Shown here piece after piece: positions 42,164-50,337 of a stretch of 55,282 nucleotides of DNA (the first letter of the stretch is position 1; each line of letters begins with the position of its first letter). The notes under the pieces were generated by a model. The model did not search any database. It saw only the letters and a list, made by a program, of their open reading frames with translations, and was not told where the DNA came from. Source of the DNA: Natrialba swarupiae (GTDB lineage Archaea > Halobacteriota > Halobacteria > Halobacteriales > Natrialbaceae); the NCBI RefSeq assembly GCF_008245225.1, contig NZ_VTAW01000024.1, positions 1 through 55,282 of the forward strand. The letters run 5' to 3'. Made by a program: the position numbers and the translations under genes.

Positions 42164-43162
42164 ATGGAGTACACCACGCTCGGAAACACCGGCACGACAG
42201 TCTCACAGATCTGTTTCGGCACCTGGCGCTTCGGGATGCAATCCGGCGGCGTCGTCGAAACCGACCGCGGGGAAGCCCACGACCTCCTCGATACTGCCTG
42301 GGACAACGGGATCAACTTCATCGACACCGCGAACGTCTACGGCAACCCGAACGGCCTCAGCGAGGAGTGGATCGGCGAGTGGCTCGCCGACCACGACCGG
42401 GAGGACGTCGTTCTCGCCTCGAAGGTGTACTTCCCTTTCGACGGCTGGGGCGAACCTGGGCCCAACGACTCCGGGCTCGGTCGCAAGCACATCCGTGCAC
42501 AGATCGAGGGCACCCTGGATCGTCTCGACACGGACTACCTCGACCTCTACTACATCCACCGCTGGGACGAGAACACGCCCATCCGCGAGACGCTCCGAAC
42601 GTTGACCACGCTCGTCGAGGAGGGGAAGGTCCACTACCTCGGCGCGAGTACGATGGCTGCCTGGCAGCTGACGAAGGCGCTGTGGACCGCCGACGTCGAG
42701 GGACTCGAGCGCTTCGACGTCACCCAGCCGATGGTCAACGCGGCCCAGTACGACGAGGTGGCCGACTACCTCGACGTCTGTGCCGACCAGGATCTCGCGG
42801 TCTGTCCGTACTCGCCGCTCGCGGGTGGCTTCCTCACTGGCAAGTACGACCGCGCCGAGGACGGCACGGTCGAGGCACCTGACGGTTCCCGCGGGAGCCT
42901 AGACGAGATGTTCGACGAGTGGTACACGACCGAGCAGGCCTGGGACGTCCTCGAGGCCGTCGAAGCGGTCGCCGACGAGGTCGACGCGACGCCTGCCCAA
43001 GTTTCGGTCCGCTGGCTCGTCGAACAGGACCGGTTCACGTGCGTCCCGATCGTCGGCGCTCGAACGCCCGACCAACTCGAGGAGAACGTCGGCGCGGTCG
43101 AGATCGAGCTCACCGACGACCAGTTCGAGCGGATCGACGAGGCGCGCCAGCTCGAGCAGTAA
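42164..43162 (+). CDS. Aldo/keto reductase
   Basis: A 332-residue NADPH-dependent (alpha/beta)8 barrel reductase. YTTLGNTGTTVSQICFGTW is the typical start. Catalytic residues appear as Asp in NFIDTANVYGNPNG (with the Tyr), Lys in VVLASKVYFPF and His in YYIHRWD. The cofactor loop is VPIVGARTPDQLEENVGAV. Start ATG 42164 sits 24 bases after a TTTTAT box (42135-42140), a leaderless promoter. Physiological substrate unknown. Confidence 0.9.
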   Translation: MEYTTLGNTGTTVSQICFGTWRFGMQSGGVVETDRGEAHDLLDTAWDNGINFIDTANVYGNPNGLSEEWIGEWLADHDREDVVLASKVYFPFDGWGEPGPNDSGLGRKHIRAQIEGTLDRLDTDYLDLYYIHRWDENTPIRETLRTLTTLVEEGKVHYLGASTMAAWQLTKALWTADVEGLERFDVTQPMVNAAQYDEVADYLDVCADQDLAVCPYSPLAGGFLTGKYDRAEDGTVEAPDGSRGSLDEMFDEWYTTEQAWDVLEAVEAVADEVDATPAQVSVRWLVEQDRFTCVPIVGARTPDQLEENVGAVEIELTDDQFERIDEARQLEQ

Positions 43163-43236
43163 GTGGTTCGTTCGTCACCGACTCGTCGTTTCTCGGCGAA
43201 TCGAACCGTCTCAGTACCGAATCGTCACCAATACCG

Positions 43237-43875
43237 TCAGGATGCGTCGTCGATCGCGGCCGCAATTTCGTCGAACTCGAGCGGTTCGTCGACGATCTCG
43301 CCGTCGACGACGACCGTCGGCGTGCGTTCGACGCCCCCTTCCGCGCCACGCTCCCAGTCTGCGGCGAGCGTCGGATAGTACGTGTCGTCTGCGAGCGCAC
43401 TCGAGACCGACGCCGGATCGACGCCGACCGGTTCGGCGAGTTCTGCAAGCGCCTCGTCGTTCCAGTCGTCGTGTTCCATGACGGCGGATTTGTACTCGAA
43501 GAACTGGCCGTTCGAGTCGTCGTCGGTTCCCGTCTCGGCCTGGACGGCACGAGCGGCGTTGGCCATCGCGACGGACTCGTCGGCGGCCTCGACGGGAAAG
43601 TCGAAGTGGCGGTAGGTGATCCCGCCAGTTTCGAGATACGAGTCCTCGAGATCGGGGAAGACGTCGGCCTGAAACTCGTGGCAGTACCGACAGCCCAGGT
43701 CCTCGTAGACGTCGACGGTCACGTCGCCAGATCCGAGCGTCGGCGTCGGAAGCTGACTCTCTGGGTCGGTGCCCTCGAGTTCGTCCGGTCGAGAGGCCTC
43801 GAGCAGCGAGCTACAGCCGGCCACCGCGGTGACTCCACAGCCGACGGCGGAGACGAGAAACGCGCGGCGATTCAT
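43237..43875 (-). CDS. DsbA-like thioredoxin-fold lipoprotein
   Basis: A 212-residue exported protein. The Tat signal NRRAFLVSAVGCGVTAVAG ends in lipobox Cys21, so it is anchored outside the membrane. The thioredoxin-like domain has the active site C62-R-Y-C65 in YEDLGCRYCHEF and a cis-Pro in VERTPTVVVDGE, with a helical insert between. It probably forms or shuffles disulfides in exported proteins or works on cytochrome maturation. It lies 69 bp after the CtaA-CtaB gene on the same strand. Confidence 0.88.
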   Translation of the reverse strand: MNRRAFLVSAVGCGVTAVAGCSSLLEASRPDELEGTDPESQLPTPTLGSGDVTVDVYEDLGCRYCHEFQADVFPDLEDSYLETGGITYRHFDFPVEAADESVAMANAARAVQAETGTDDDSNGQFFEYKSAVMEHDDWNDEALAELAEPVGVDPASVSSALADDTYYPTLAADWERGAEGGVERTPTVVVDGEIVDEPLEFDEIAAAIDDAS

Positions 43876-43944
43876 GTCTCGAACTACGAAATCGGATCGG
43901 TTAGAGGTGTCGTCTTCGACGTCCGAAATCGACGGCGTTCGGGG

Positions 43945-45366
43945 TTACAGGACGAGCGCGTCGACGACGATGACGACGAGTGCAGCGCCGAGGAAGGCGT
44001 TGGAGGCGTGAAACGCCCGGAACGCCGCTGACTCGGTCTGCTCGAAGTGTAAGCTGACGGCAGCCCAGAGGAAGATCCCGCCGAAGATTGCGACCGTCGC
44101 GGCGTACAGCGCCCCGAGGTCGGTGATCCAGGCGAGTCCGACCGTCGCGACGAGCGTCGCCGCGATGTAGTAGACGATGTGCTTTCGCGTCTCCGTCTCG
44201 CCGCGGACGACGGGCATCATCGGGAACCCCCCGCGGGCGTAATCGTCCCGGTAGGCGAGCGCGAGGTTGTAGAAGTGCGCCGGCGTCCAGAGGAAGATGA
44301 CACCCGCGAGTGCAAGCGCGGGGAGACCGATCTCGTTGGTGACGGCGGCCCAACCGATAAGTGCGGGTAACGCACCCGCAGCACCGCCGATGACCGTGTT
44401 CTGGACGGTGTTGGGTTTGAGCAACAGCGTGTAGACGACGCTGTAAAAGAGGATCGCCGCCAGCCCGAGTGCCGCGGCGAGGGCGTTGATCGTCAGGAAG
44501 ACGGCGATCGAGGCGACGGTCAGCGCCAGCCCGAAGACCATCGCGTTCCTGACGGGGATCAGGTCGGTCGCGAGCGGTCGATCGGCCGTCCGCGACATCT
44601 GTTGGTCGACGTCGCGCTCTAAGACGTGGTTGAACGTCCCCGACGCGCCGATCGCGAGCACGCCGCCGCCGAGGGTCGCGACGATCGTCGCGGCGTCGAG
44701 GGCTGGTCCGGCGGCGAGGGCCATCCCAGCTGCGGCGACGAGACAGAGCAACCACATCAGCCGCGGCTTCATCATCTTGAAGTACGCAAACGCGGTGAGT
44801 TTCGCTCTCGCGAGCCCCCCCGCGGGGAGTGACCGTTCGCCAGCCACTGCGTCGGGTTCGACCGGTTCCGGCTCCGGGGACGCGATCGCGTCGTCGTCAC
44901 TACCGGTTGAGATCTCGAGATCCCAGGCAAGCGCGAGGACGATGGCGGTGAAGACGACGACGCCGAGTCCGAGGTGTAAGCCGGGTGTGATCGCGGCCGG
45001 GCCGAGCGTCGCGGTCGCGGCACCGATGGCGACCTGAACTGCGTACAGAATCGCACCGGCGACGATGGCCACGCGGACTCGCGTCGCCGCGTCGCCGAAG
45101 ACGGCGGCGACGGCGGTCGTCGCGACGAGTATGCCGACGACGAAGGCGGTGAGTCGGTGGCCCCAGGCGATCGCCAGCTCGGTCTGATTCAACGGATCTG
45201 CTGGGGGATGGCAGGTCGGCCAGGTCGAACACGCCGAGGCGGCGTCCGTCAGCGACGTCGTCGCGCCGACGATCAACAGCAGATAGACGCCGAGTGCGGT
45301 CGCTGCCAGCAGTCCGGAGAACCGCCGACGCGTGTGGATCGGTCGGGGGAACGAATCTGGGGCCAC
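43945..45366 (-). CDS. ctaB: Heme A synthase-like half fused to heme O synthase (CtaA-CtaB)
   Basis: A 473-residue membrane protein. Residues 1-~150 form four helices of a half-size CtaA, with the Cys pair in ACSTWPTCHPP and heme-ligand-type His in AWGHRLTAF and GLHLGLG. After an acidic linker (~150-185), residues ~190-473 are UbiA-type protoheme IX farnesyltransferase with ERDVDQQMSRTADRP and AYRDDYARGGFPMMP as the two Asp-rich motifs. CtaB farnesylates heme B to heme O and CtaA oxidises it to heme A. The fusion would couple both steps. Confidence 0.92.
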   Translation of the reverse strand: MAPDSFPRPIHTRRRFSGLLAATALGVYLLLIVGATTSLTDAASACSTWPTCHPPADPLNQTELAIAWGHRLTAFVVGILVATTAVAAVFGDAATRVRVAIVAGAILYAVQVAIGAATATLGPAAITPGLHLGLGVVVFTAIVLALAWDLEISTGSDDDAIASPEPEPVEPDAVAGERSLPAGGLARAKLTAFAYFKMMKPRLMWLLCLVAAAGMALAAGPALDAATIVATLGGGVLAIGASGTFNHVLERDVDQQMSRTADRPLATDLIPVRNAMVFGLALTVASIAVFLTINALAAALGLAAILFYSVVYTLLLKPNTVQNTVIGGAAGALPALIGWAAVTNEIGLPALALAGVIFLWTPAHFYNLALAYRDDYARGGFPMMPVVRGETETRKHIVYYIAATLVATVGLAWITDLGALYAATVAIFGGIFLWAAVSLHFEQTESAAFRAFHASNAFLGAALVVIVVDALVL

Positions 45367-45555
45367 GACTATTCTCGTCTGAACCTTCGCCTCCGCGTAT
45401 TTATGATTCCCGCTTTTGACGACCTTCTGGGAGTCAACTCGAGTGGATCCGGTTTTCGATCGGCGAACCGGTTCGGTCGAGTGCGACTGGCGATTCGCTG
45501 GTGGTCACGGCTACGGAGCCGCGGGGACGGACACGGCCAAAGCCGTCGGAACGGA

Positions 45556-45586
45556 ACGTCCCCCAACCCGTGAGATCGGGGGACGT
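45556..45586. repeat. Perfect 9-bp inverted repeat in an intergenic gap
   Basis: ACGTCCCCC (45556-45564) pairs with GGGGGACGT (45578-45586) over a 13-base loop AACCCGTGAGATC. It lies in the 285-bp gap between the start of the CtaA-CtaB gene and the end of the 45652 gene. No open frame here is convincing. It could be a terminator for the 45652 gene or an end hairpin of a small mobile element. Confidence 0.45.
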
Positions 45587-45651
45587 CTCCAGTCCGGCGG
45601 CGAGCCTCGCTGCTCGCCTGACCCGGTCGTCCTCGACGGACGTCAGACAGC

Positions 45652-45978
45652 TTACATTCCCATGTCGCTCGCCGCCTCCGGTACCGGGAGGTCGTGGGGG
45701 GAGACGCCGAGTAGGTCGGCGACGTGGTCGAGCGCCATGTCGAATCCGTAGTAGCGCTCGAGTTCGTCGCCCTCGGCCGTCGGCCTGACCTTCAACATGG
45801 CGTACCCGTCGCGGTTCTGGGCGATCGCTGCCGTCGACCCTGGCGGGGCATCGGTTCGCTGACTCGAGTCGTCTGGGTTTCTCTCGCCTGCCGCCCGAAA
45901 CTCGAGCACTCGCTCCGTCTCGGTCTCGTCGTAGCTCGCCACAATCCCGTTTTCTTCGGCCGTTCGCTCCTCGGTCAT
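45652..45978 (-). CDS. Small haloarchaeal protein of unknown function
   Basis: A 108-residue acidic soluble protein (MTEERTAEENGIVASYDETE, then VLEFRAAGERNP, AMLKVRPTAEGDELERYYGF, DMALDHVADLLGVSPHDLPV). It looks like a conserved haloarchaeal family (DUF7111-like, from memory). Start at ATG 45978 rather than nine codons upstream, because the extension is Arg-rich and overlaps the likely promoter. Divergent from the 46077 gene. Confidence 0.7.
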   Translation of the reverse strand: MTEERTAEENGIVASYDETETERVLEFRAAGERNPDDSSQRTDAPPGSTAAIAQNRDGYAMLKVRPTAEGDELERYYGFDMALDHVADLLGVSPHDLPVPEAASDMGM

Positions 45979-46076
45979 ACGCGACCGTCGGTGGGCAACC
46001 ACCGGGAATCTGTCGGTCTTCGTCGACGGCGATCGATACCGATACCGATTTTTCGCCCGCCTCTGGAGTCGGGTGC

Positions 46077-46979
46077 GTGGACCGATCGCCCGGCAACAGG
46101 ACCGCCCGCCCGCTCGCGACGATTCGTCTCACGTCAAGGGTCGCCATCGCGTGGCTCGCAGTCTCGGTGGTCGGCTTCTTCGTCTCCGCCTACGCGTTCG
46201 GGCACGTTCTCGCGGTGGCACGCGGACGGCCACTCGAGCCGATCGTGATCGCGCCGCCGTCGCCCACGGGCACGGTCCTCTGGCTTCTCGCGTCGGGCGT
46301 CCTCGTCGCGCTCGTCGTCGTCCTCCACGAGACGATCCACGGATTCGCGATGGCACGGTTCGGGAACGCGCCGCGATTCGGAATCGGCGTGTCGCACTTC
46401 CTGTTGCCGTACGCCTACGCCGAAACCGAGGGCACGAACTACACCCGAACGCAACTGATCGTCGTCTTGCTCGCGCCGCTCGCGCTGATTACGGCGGGCG
46501 GAGTGGCCCTCGTGGCGATCTATCCAACGCCGCTTCTCCTCGTTGTCCTCGCGGCCAACGTCGCCGGTTCGGTGGGAGACGTCTGGATCGCCGCCGCGCT
46601 GTGTCGGTACCCCGCCGACGTTCGCGTGTCGGGGCTTCCCGACGGCGAGCAAGGGTTCGGGGTGTATCCCCCACCGGATCGGCCAATCGAATTCGATCCC
46701 GGTTCGTCGCTTCTCTCCTCGGTGACCGCGGGCGCAGTCGGGACGCTCACCCTGCTCGTGACGGCTCTCTTCGGGATCGTCATCCTCTCGCTCGCGTTCG
46801 GCTCGGGAACCGTCGTGATCGGTGACCCGGACGGACGCTGGTTTCTCGTCCGCCACGAGCTTCGAACCCACGGCCGCGGTGCCCTCCTCGAGGTCGGCAC
46901 CCCACTCGTCCTCGCGATCACGCTCGCTGGCGCTATCTTCTGGGCGATCGTCACCGAACTCCGACGACGGGCGGCGTGA
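46077..46979 (+). CDS. DUF3267 membrane protein with HExxH-type motif
   Basis: A 300-residue protein with five or six membrane segments. VVLHETIHGFAMARFGNAPR contains HETIH, a zinc-protease-like HExxH within a helix, as in DUF3267 proteins related to M50 site-2 proteases. The second ligand motif is less clear; NVAGSVGDVWIA may be its remnant. Start is GTG 46077. Peptidase activity is possible but not shown. The PadR-type regulator follows 94 bp downstream. Confidence 0.78.
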   Translation: MDRSPGNRTARPLATIRLTSRVAIAWLAVSVVGFFVSAYAFGHVLAVARGRPLEPIVIAPPSPTGTVLWLLASGVLVALVVVLHETIHGFAMARFGNAPRFGIGVSHFLLPYAYAETEGTNYTRTQLIVVLLAPLALITAGGVALVAIYPTPLLLVVLAANVAGSVGDVWIAAALCRYPADVRVSGLPDGEQGFGVYPPPDRPIEFDPGSSLLSSVTAGAVGTLTLLVTALFGIVILSLAFGSGTVVIGDPDGRWFLVRHELRTHGRGALLEVGTPLVLAITLAGAIFWAIVTELRRRAA

Positions 46980-47073
46980 TCCGCCGCTGTGGCCCCGCAG
47001 ACCATCGGTTCGGGTGAAAACCGATCTCGAGCAAAACCGTAACGTTCGACTCGATCGCCGCCCGTCAAGCGGT

Positions 47074-47367
47074 ATGAGCAAGTGGCTCCAGAGCGGACGT
47101 CGCCGGGACGTCTGTTTTCTTCTCGTGGCCGACGGGCCGTTGCGCGGACAGCAACTCAAATCTCGACTCGAGGCCCACTACGACGACCGCCTCGAGCCGA
47201 AGTCGTTCTACGGCTCGCTGTCGGCACTCGTGGACGCGGGGTTCGTCGAGAAGCGGACGGAGGGCATCCACGACGTCTACGCGCTCACCGACCCGGGTGA
47301 ACGTCGGATGCGAGAACACGTCGCGTGGGTTCGTGAGTGCGTCGACGCCGAGGATCCAAATCGGTAG
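47074..47367 (+). CDS. PadR-like winged-helix regulator
   Basis: A 97-residue DNA-binding protein. DGPLRGQQLKSRLEAHYDDR, LEPKSFYGSLSALVDAGFVE and YALTDPGERRMREHVAWVRE give the winged helix and dimer helix of the PadR family, in a minimal form lacking the long C-terminal coiled coil. Start at ATG 47074. Targets unknown; the upstream DUF3267 gene is one candidate. Confidence 0.82.
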   Translation: MSKWLQSGRRRDVCFLLVADGPLRGQQLKSRLEAHYDDRLEPKSFYGSLSALVDAGFVEKRTEGIHDVYALTDPGERRMREHVAWVRECVDAEDPNR

Positions 47368-47503
47368 CCGACGGGAGGGGGCCGAACGCCAACTCGAAGC
47401 CGACGAGAGGCGTCCGAACCTCGAGTCGGTCGTGCGCTCGGAGAGAGACCCGACCGAATCGAGAAAACATATATGATTTTACGATCATTCTTCTCTCACA
47501 ACC

Positions 47504-47827
47504 GTGCTCCCGTTTCCACCCCTGATCTCCCGCGAATCGATGCTCTCCGAGGACGACCTCCCGTTCACGTCGGCGTACCAGGAGGCAGTCGTCTACGACG
47601 AGGCCACCTCCCAGGACCCGCTCTACGAGGGGCCGATCATCGTCCACGCCAACGGCTGGATCGAACTGGAGGGCAACCGACTGCTCTCACCGAGTGCGAT
47701 CCACCACATCGACGTCTTCGACGACGACCGTCTGGGCGGCGACGCAGACGACGCCGGAACCGGACGGCGACCCGACGACGGACACGGCCCAGGAGGCGAG
47801 CGAACGGGTCGGTACAGCCCCCGATAG
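47504..47827 (+). CDS. Small haloarchaeal protein of unknown function
   Basis: A 107-residue acidic protein with the conserved-looking core DLPFTSAYQEAVVYDEATSQ, DPLYEGPIIVHANGWIELEG and LLSPSAIHHIDVFDDD. The last ~30 residues are Asp/Gly/Arg-rich and low-complexity. The start is GTG 47504, with ATG 47540 (MLSEDDLPF) an alternative that would remove a Pro-rich head. An AT-rich box (ATATATG near 47469) lies upstream. Not recognised. Confidence 0.65.
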   Translation: MLPFPPLISRESMLSEDDLPFTSAYQEAVVYDEATSQDPLYEGPIIVHANGWIELEGNRLLSPSAIHHIDVFDDDRLGGDADDAGTGRRPDDGHGPGGERTGRYSPR

Positions 47828-47923
47828 TTCGATCGGCTGTTCGTTCCTCGAGGACCCGACGCCATACCTGATGATCGATGCCAGATTCCTCGAGCGACCG
47901 ACGGCACGCCTCGAACCGGTCGG

Positions 47924-49069
47924 CTACGTTTCGAGCAACTGATCGCCGATCGTGTTCCGTAACACTTCGCTCGTGCCCTCGTAGATCTCGTTGAGTTTGG
48001 CGTCCCGGTAGAACCGCTCTGCGGGGAAGTCCTTCGTATAGCCGTAGCCGCCGTGGATCTGGATTCCCTCGTTGGCGACCTCGCGGCTGACCTCCGAGGC
48101 GTAGAGTTTGGCCTGGGCGGCATCTTTGATGTACTCTTCGCCGCGGATCTTCTTGTCTGCGGCCTTGTGCATGAGCAGTGTGGCGGCCTGAATCTTCGTG
48201 TCCATATCCGCGAGCTTGTGCTTGATCGACTGGAACTCGCCGATCGGCTGGCCGAACTGCTCGCGTTCGTTCGCGTAGTCCCGGGCCTCCTCGAAAGCCG
48301 CGCGGGCGATGCCGACGCCGCGTGCGGCGATGGTGATCCGGCCGCCGTTGAGCGTTTTCAGCGCCTGCACGAAGCCCTCACCCTCCTCGCCGATGAGCCG
48401 GTCTTCGGGGAGTCGCATGTCGTCGAACCGCAACTCGGCTGTGGGACAGCCCTTGTCACCGAGTTTCTCCTCCGTGCCCTCGACGATGAAGCCGTCGTCC
48501 TCCTCGGGGCGGACGATAAACGAGGAGATGCCCTTGTTGCCCGCTTCGGGATCGGTTTTCGCGAACAGCGTGATCGTGTCCGCGACGGAGCCGTTCGAGA
48601 TCCAGAGTTTGCCACCGTTGACGACGTACTCGTCTCCGTCTTTTTCCGCCGTAGTCGCCATCGCGGGCACGTCACTCCCTGCGCCCGCTTCGGAGAGCGC
48701 GAACGCGCCGATATCTCGGCCTTCCGCGAGCGGGACGAGGTACTCCTGTTTCTGGTCTTCGTCCCCGAACTCGTAGAGCATGTTCCCCGCGAGCGAGATG
48801 TGGGCTGCGACCACCGTTCCGAGGCCACCAGAGCCACGAGAGATCTCCTCGAGGCCGATCGCGTAGGAGTGGTAGTCCAGTCCCGCGCCGCCGTACTTCT
48901 CGGGGAACGGCATCCCCATGAGCCCGAGTTCGGCCATCTCGCTCACGAGATCGCGGGGAAACTCGTCGTCGTGGTCGATCTCGCTTGCGACGGGAACGAC
49001 CTCCTCGTCGACGAACTCGGCGACCATATCCCGAATCTGTGCCTGTTCGGCCGAGAGTGTAAAGTCCAT
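47924..49069 (-). CDS. Acyl-CoA dehydrogenase
   Basis: A 381-residue FAD enzyme for alpha-beta dehydrogenation of acyl-CoA in beta-oxidation or amino-acid breakdown. MDFTLSAEQAQIRDMVAEFV is the usual first helix. FALSEAGAGSDVPAM and KLWISNGSVADTITLFAKT form the flavin loop, REQFGQPIGEFQSIKHKLAD follows, and the catalytic Glu is in AKLNEIYEGTSEVLRNTIG. Start ATG 49069. Chain-length preference (short/branched type) is not resolved. Confidence 0.93.
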   Translation of the reverse strand: MDFTLSAEQAQIRDMVAEFVDEEVVPVASEIDHDDEFPRDLVSEMAELGLMGMPFPEKYGGAGLDYHSYAIGLEEISRGSGGLGTVVAAHISLAGNMLYEFGDEDQKQEYLVPLAEGRDIGAFALSEAGAGSDVPAMATTAEKDGDEYVVNGGKLWISNGSVADTITLFAKTDPEAGNKGISSFIVRPEEDDGFIVEGTEEKLGDKGCPTAELRFDDMRLPEDRLIGEEGEGFVQALKTLNGGRITIAARGVGIARAAFEEARDYANEREQFGQPIGEFQSIKHKLADMDTKIQAATLLMHKAADKKIRGEEYIKDAAQAKLYASEVSREVANEGIQIHGGYGYTKDFPAERFYRDAKLNEIYEGTSEVLRNTIGDQLLET

Positions 49070-49311
49070 ACATGGGCCAACGGGCGGGTCATCCTTTACT
49101 GTTAGCGCCCGAAAACGACCACCTCGAGCGGGTTTATTTCGGTTTCCGGCCACCATCCCGATCGTACGGAGAGGGAAGAATCGAGGGGACGGTCGGCATC
49201 GAAGAGACGATACGATCGGAGCCGGCAACATCTATCGACCGCACGAGGACCGATACCACCGTTTCACCCGGTTTCAAAACTATTAGGCTCGGCCTCGAAC
49301 AAGGGGCGGGT

Positions 49312-50328
49312 ATGAAAGAACGGTTCATCGAGGCAGCCCGAGGCGGGCGGACCGACCGGCCACCGGTATGGATGATGCGACAGGCCGGCCGGTACCTCCC
49401 CGAATATCGCGAGCTGCGGGCGGAGTACTCCTTTCTCGAGGCGATTTCGACGCCCGAGCTCGCCGCCGAGATCTCGCTCCAGCCCTGGGAGCGGTTCCAG
49501 CCCGACGGCATCGTCATGTACTCCGACATTCTGACCGTCCTCGAGCCGCTGGACTTCGCCTATCACCTCGAGTCGGGCGTCGGCCCGGTCGTCGAGAACC
49601 CCGTCGAGTCGCCGGCCGACACCGACCGACCGCGCGGCGACGTCCGCGAGGAACTGTGGTACGTCGGCGACCTCCTCGAGCGACTCTCGTCGGAGTTGGG
49701 CGAGGAGGCGGCCGTGCTCGGTTTCGCCGGTGGGCCGTTTACGCTCGGGGCCTACGCGTGTGAGGGGACGCCCTCGCGGACGTTCATGGAAATCCGGCGG
49801 CTCCGTGCGGAACACCCCGACGCGTTCCGACGGCTGCTGCGGGCCTTTACGGACGTGCTCGTCGACTACGTCACCTACCAGGTCGAGGCTGGTGCGGACG
49901 CGCTCCAGCTGTTCGATACCTACGCTGGACTGCTCTCGCCGGCGGACTACCGCGAGTTCCTCCTGCCGCTCCATCAGGAAATCCTCGAGGCCGTCGACGT
50001 CCCGACGATCGTCTTCGCCCGGAACATGGGGGCCAATCTCGAGTTGCTGGCCGAGAGCGGCGCCGATGTGGTCGCGCTGGACTGGACGGTCGACATCGCC
50101 GAGGCTCGCGAGACGCTCGCGGCGGTCGGCGACGTCGCGATTCAGGGGAACCTCGATCCGGCGCTGCTGTACGGCGATCCCGAGGACGTTCGCGAGCGCA
50201 CCCGCGAGGTCATCGACGCCGCCGGCGAGGAGGGACACATCCTCAATCTCGGTCACGGAGTCGATCGAAACACGCCGGTCGAGAACGTCGCTGCCTTCTT
50301 CGAGACGGCGAAAAACGCGTCGCAGTAA
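49312..50328 (+). CDS. hemE: Uroporphyrinogen III decarboxylase
   Basis: A 338-residue cytosolic enzyme that removes four carboxyl groups from uroporphyrinogen III to give coproporphyrinogen III. Motifs: PPVWMMRQAGRYLPEYRELR with the essential Arg pair, PDGIVMYSDILTVLEPL with the catalytic Asp, FAGGPFTLGAY, and the C-terminal LNLGHGVDRNTPVENV. Start ATG 49312 lies about 30 bp after an AT box (AAACTATTAG). It is convergent with the ferrochelatase gene, 9 bp away. Confidence 0.95.
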   Translation: MKERFIEAARGGRTDRPPVWMMRQAGRYLPEYRELRAEYSFLEAISTPELAAEISLQPWERFQPDGIVMYSDILTVLEPLDFAYHLESGVGPVVENPVESPADTDRPRGDVREELWYVGDLLERLSSELGEEAAVLGFAGGPFTLGAYACEGTPSRTFMEIRRLRAEHPDAFRRLLRAFTDVLVDYVTYQVEAGADALQLFDTYAGLLSPADYREFLLPLHQEILEAVDVPTIVFARNMGANLELLAESGADVVALDWTVDIAEARETLAAVGDVAIQGNLDPALLYGDPEDVRERTREVIDAAGEEGHILNLGHGVDRNTPVENVAAFFETAKNASQ

Positions 50329-50337
50329 TACGATTTC

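Noticed and set aside
48053-49105. A 350-codon plus-strand frame opposite the acyl-CoA dehydrogenase
   Set aside because: Antisense shadow of a gene with complete family motifs.
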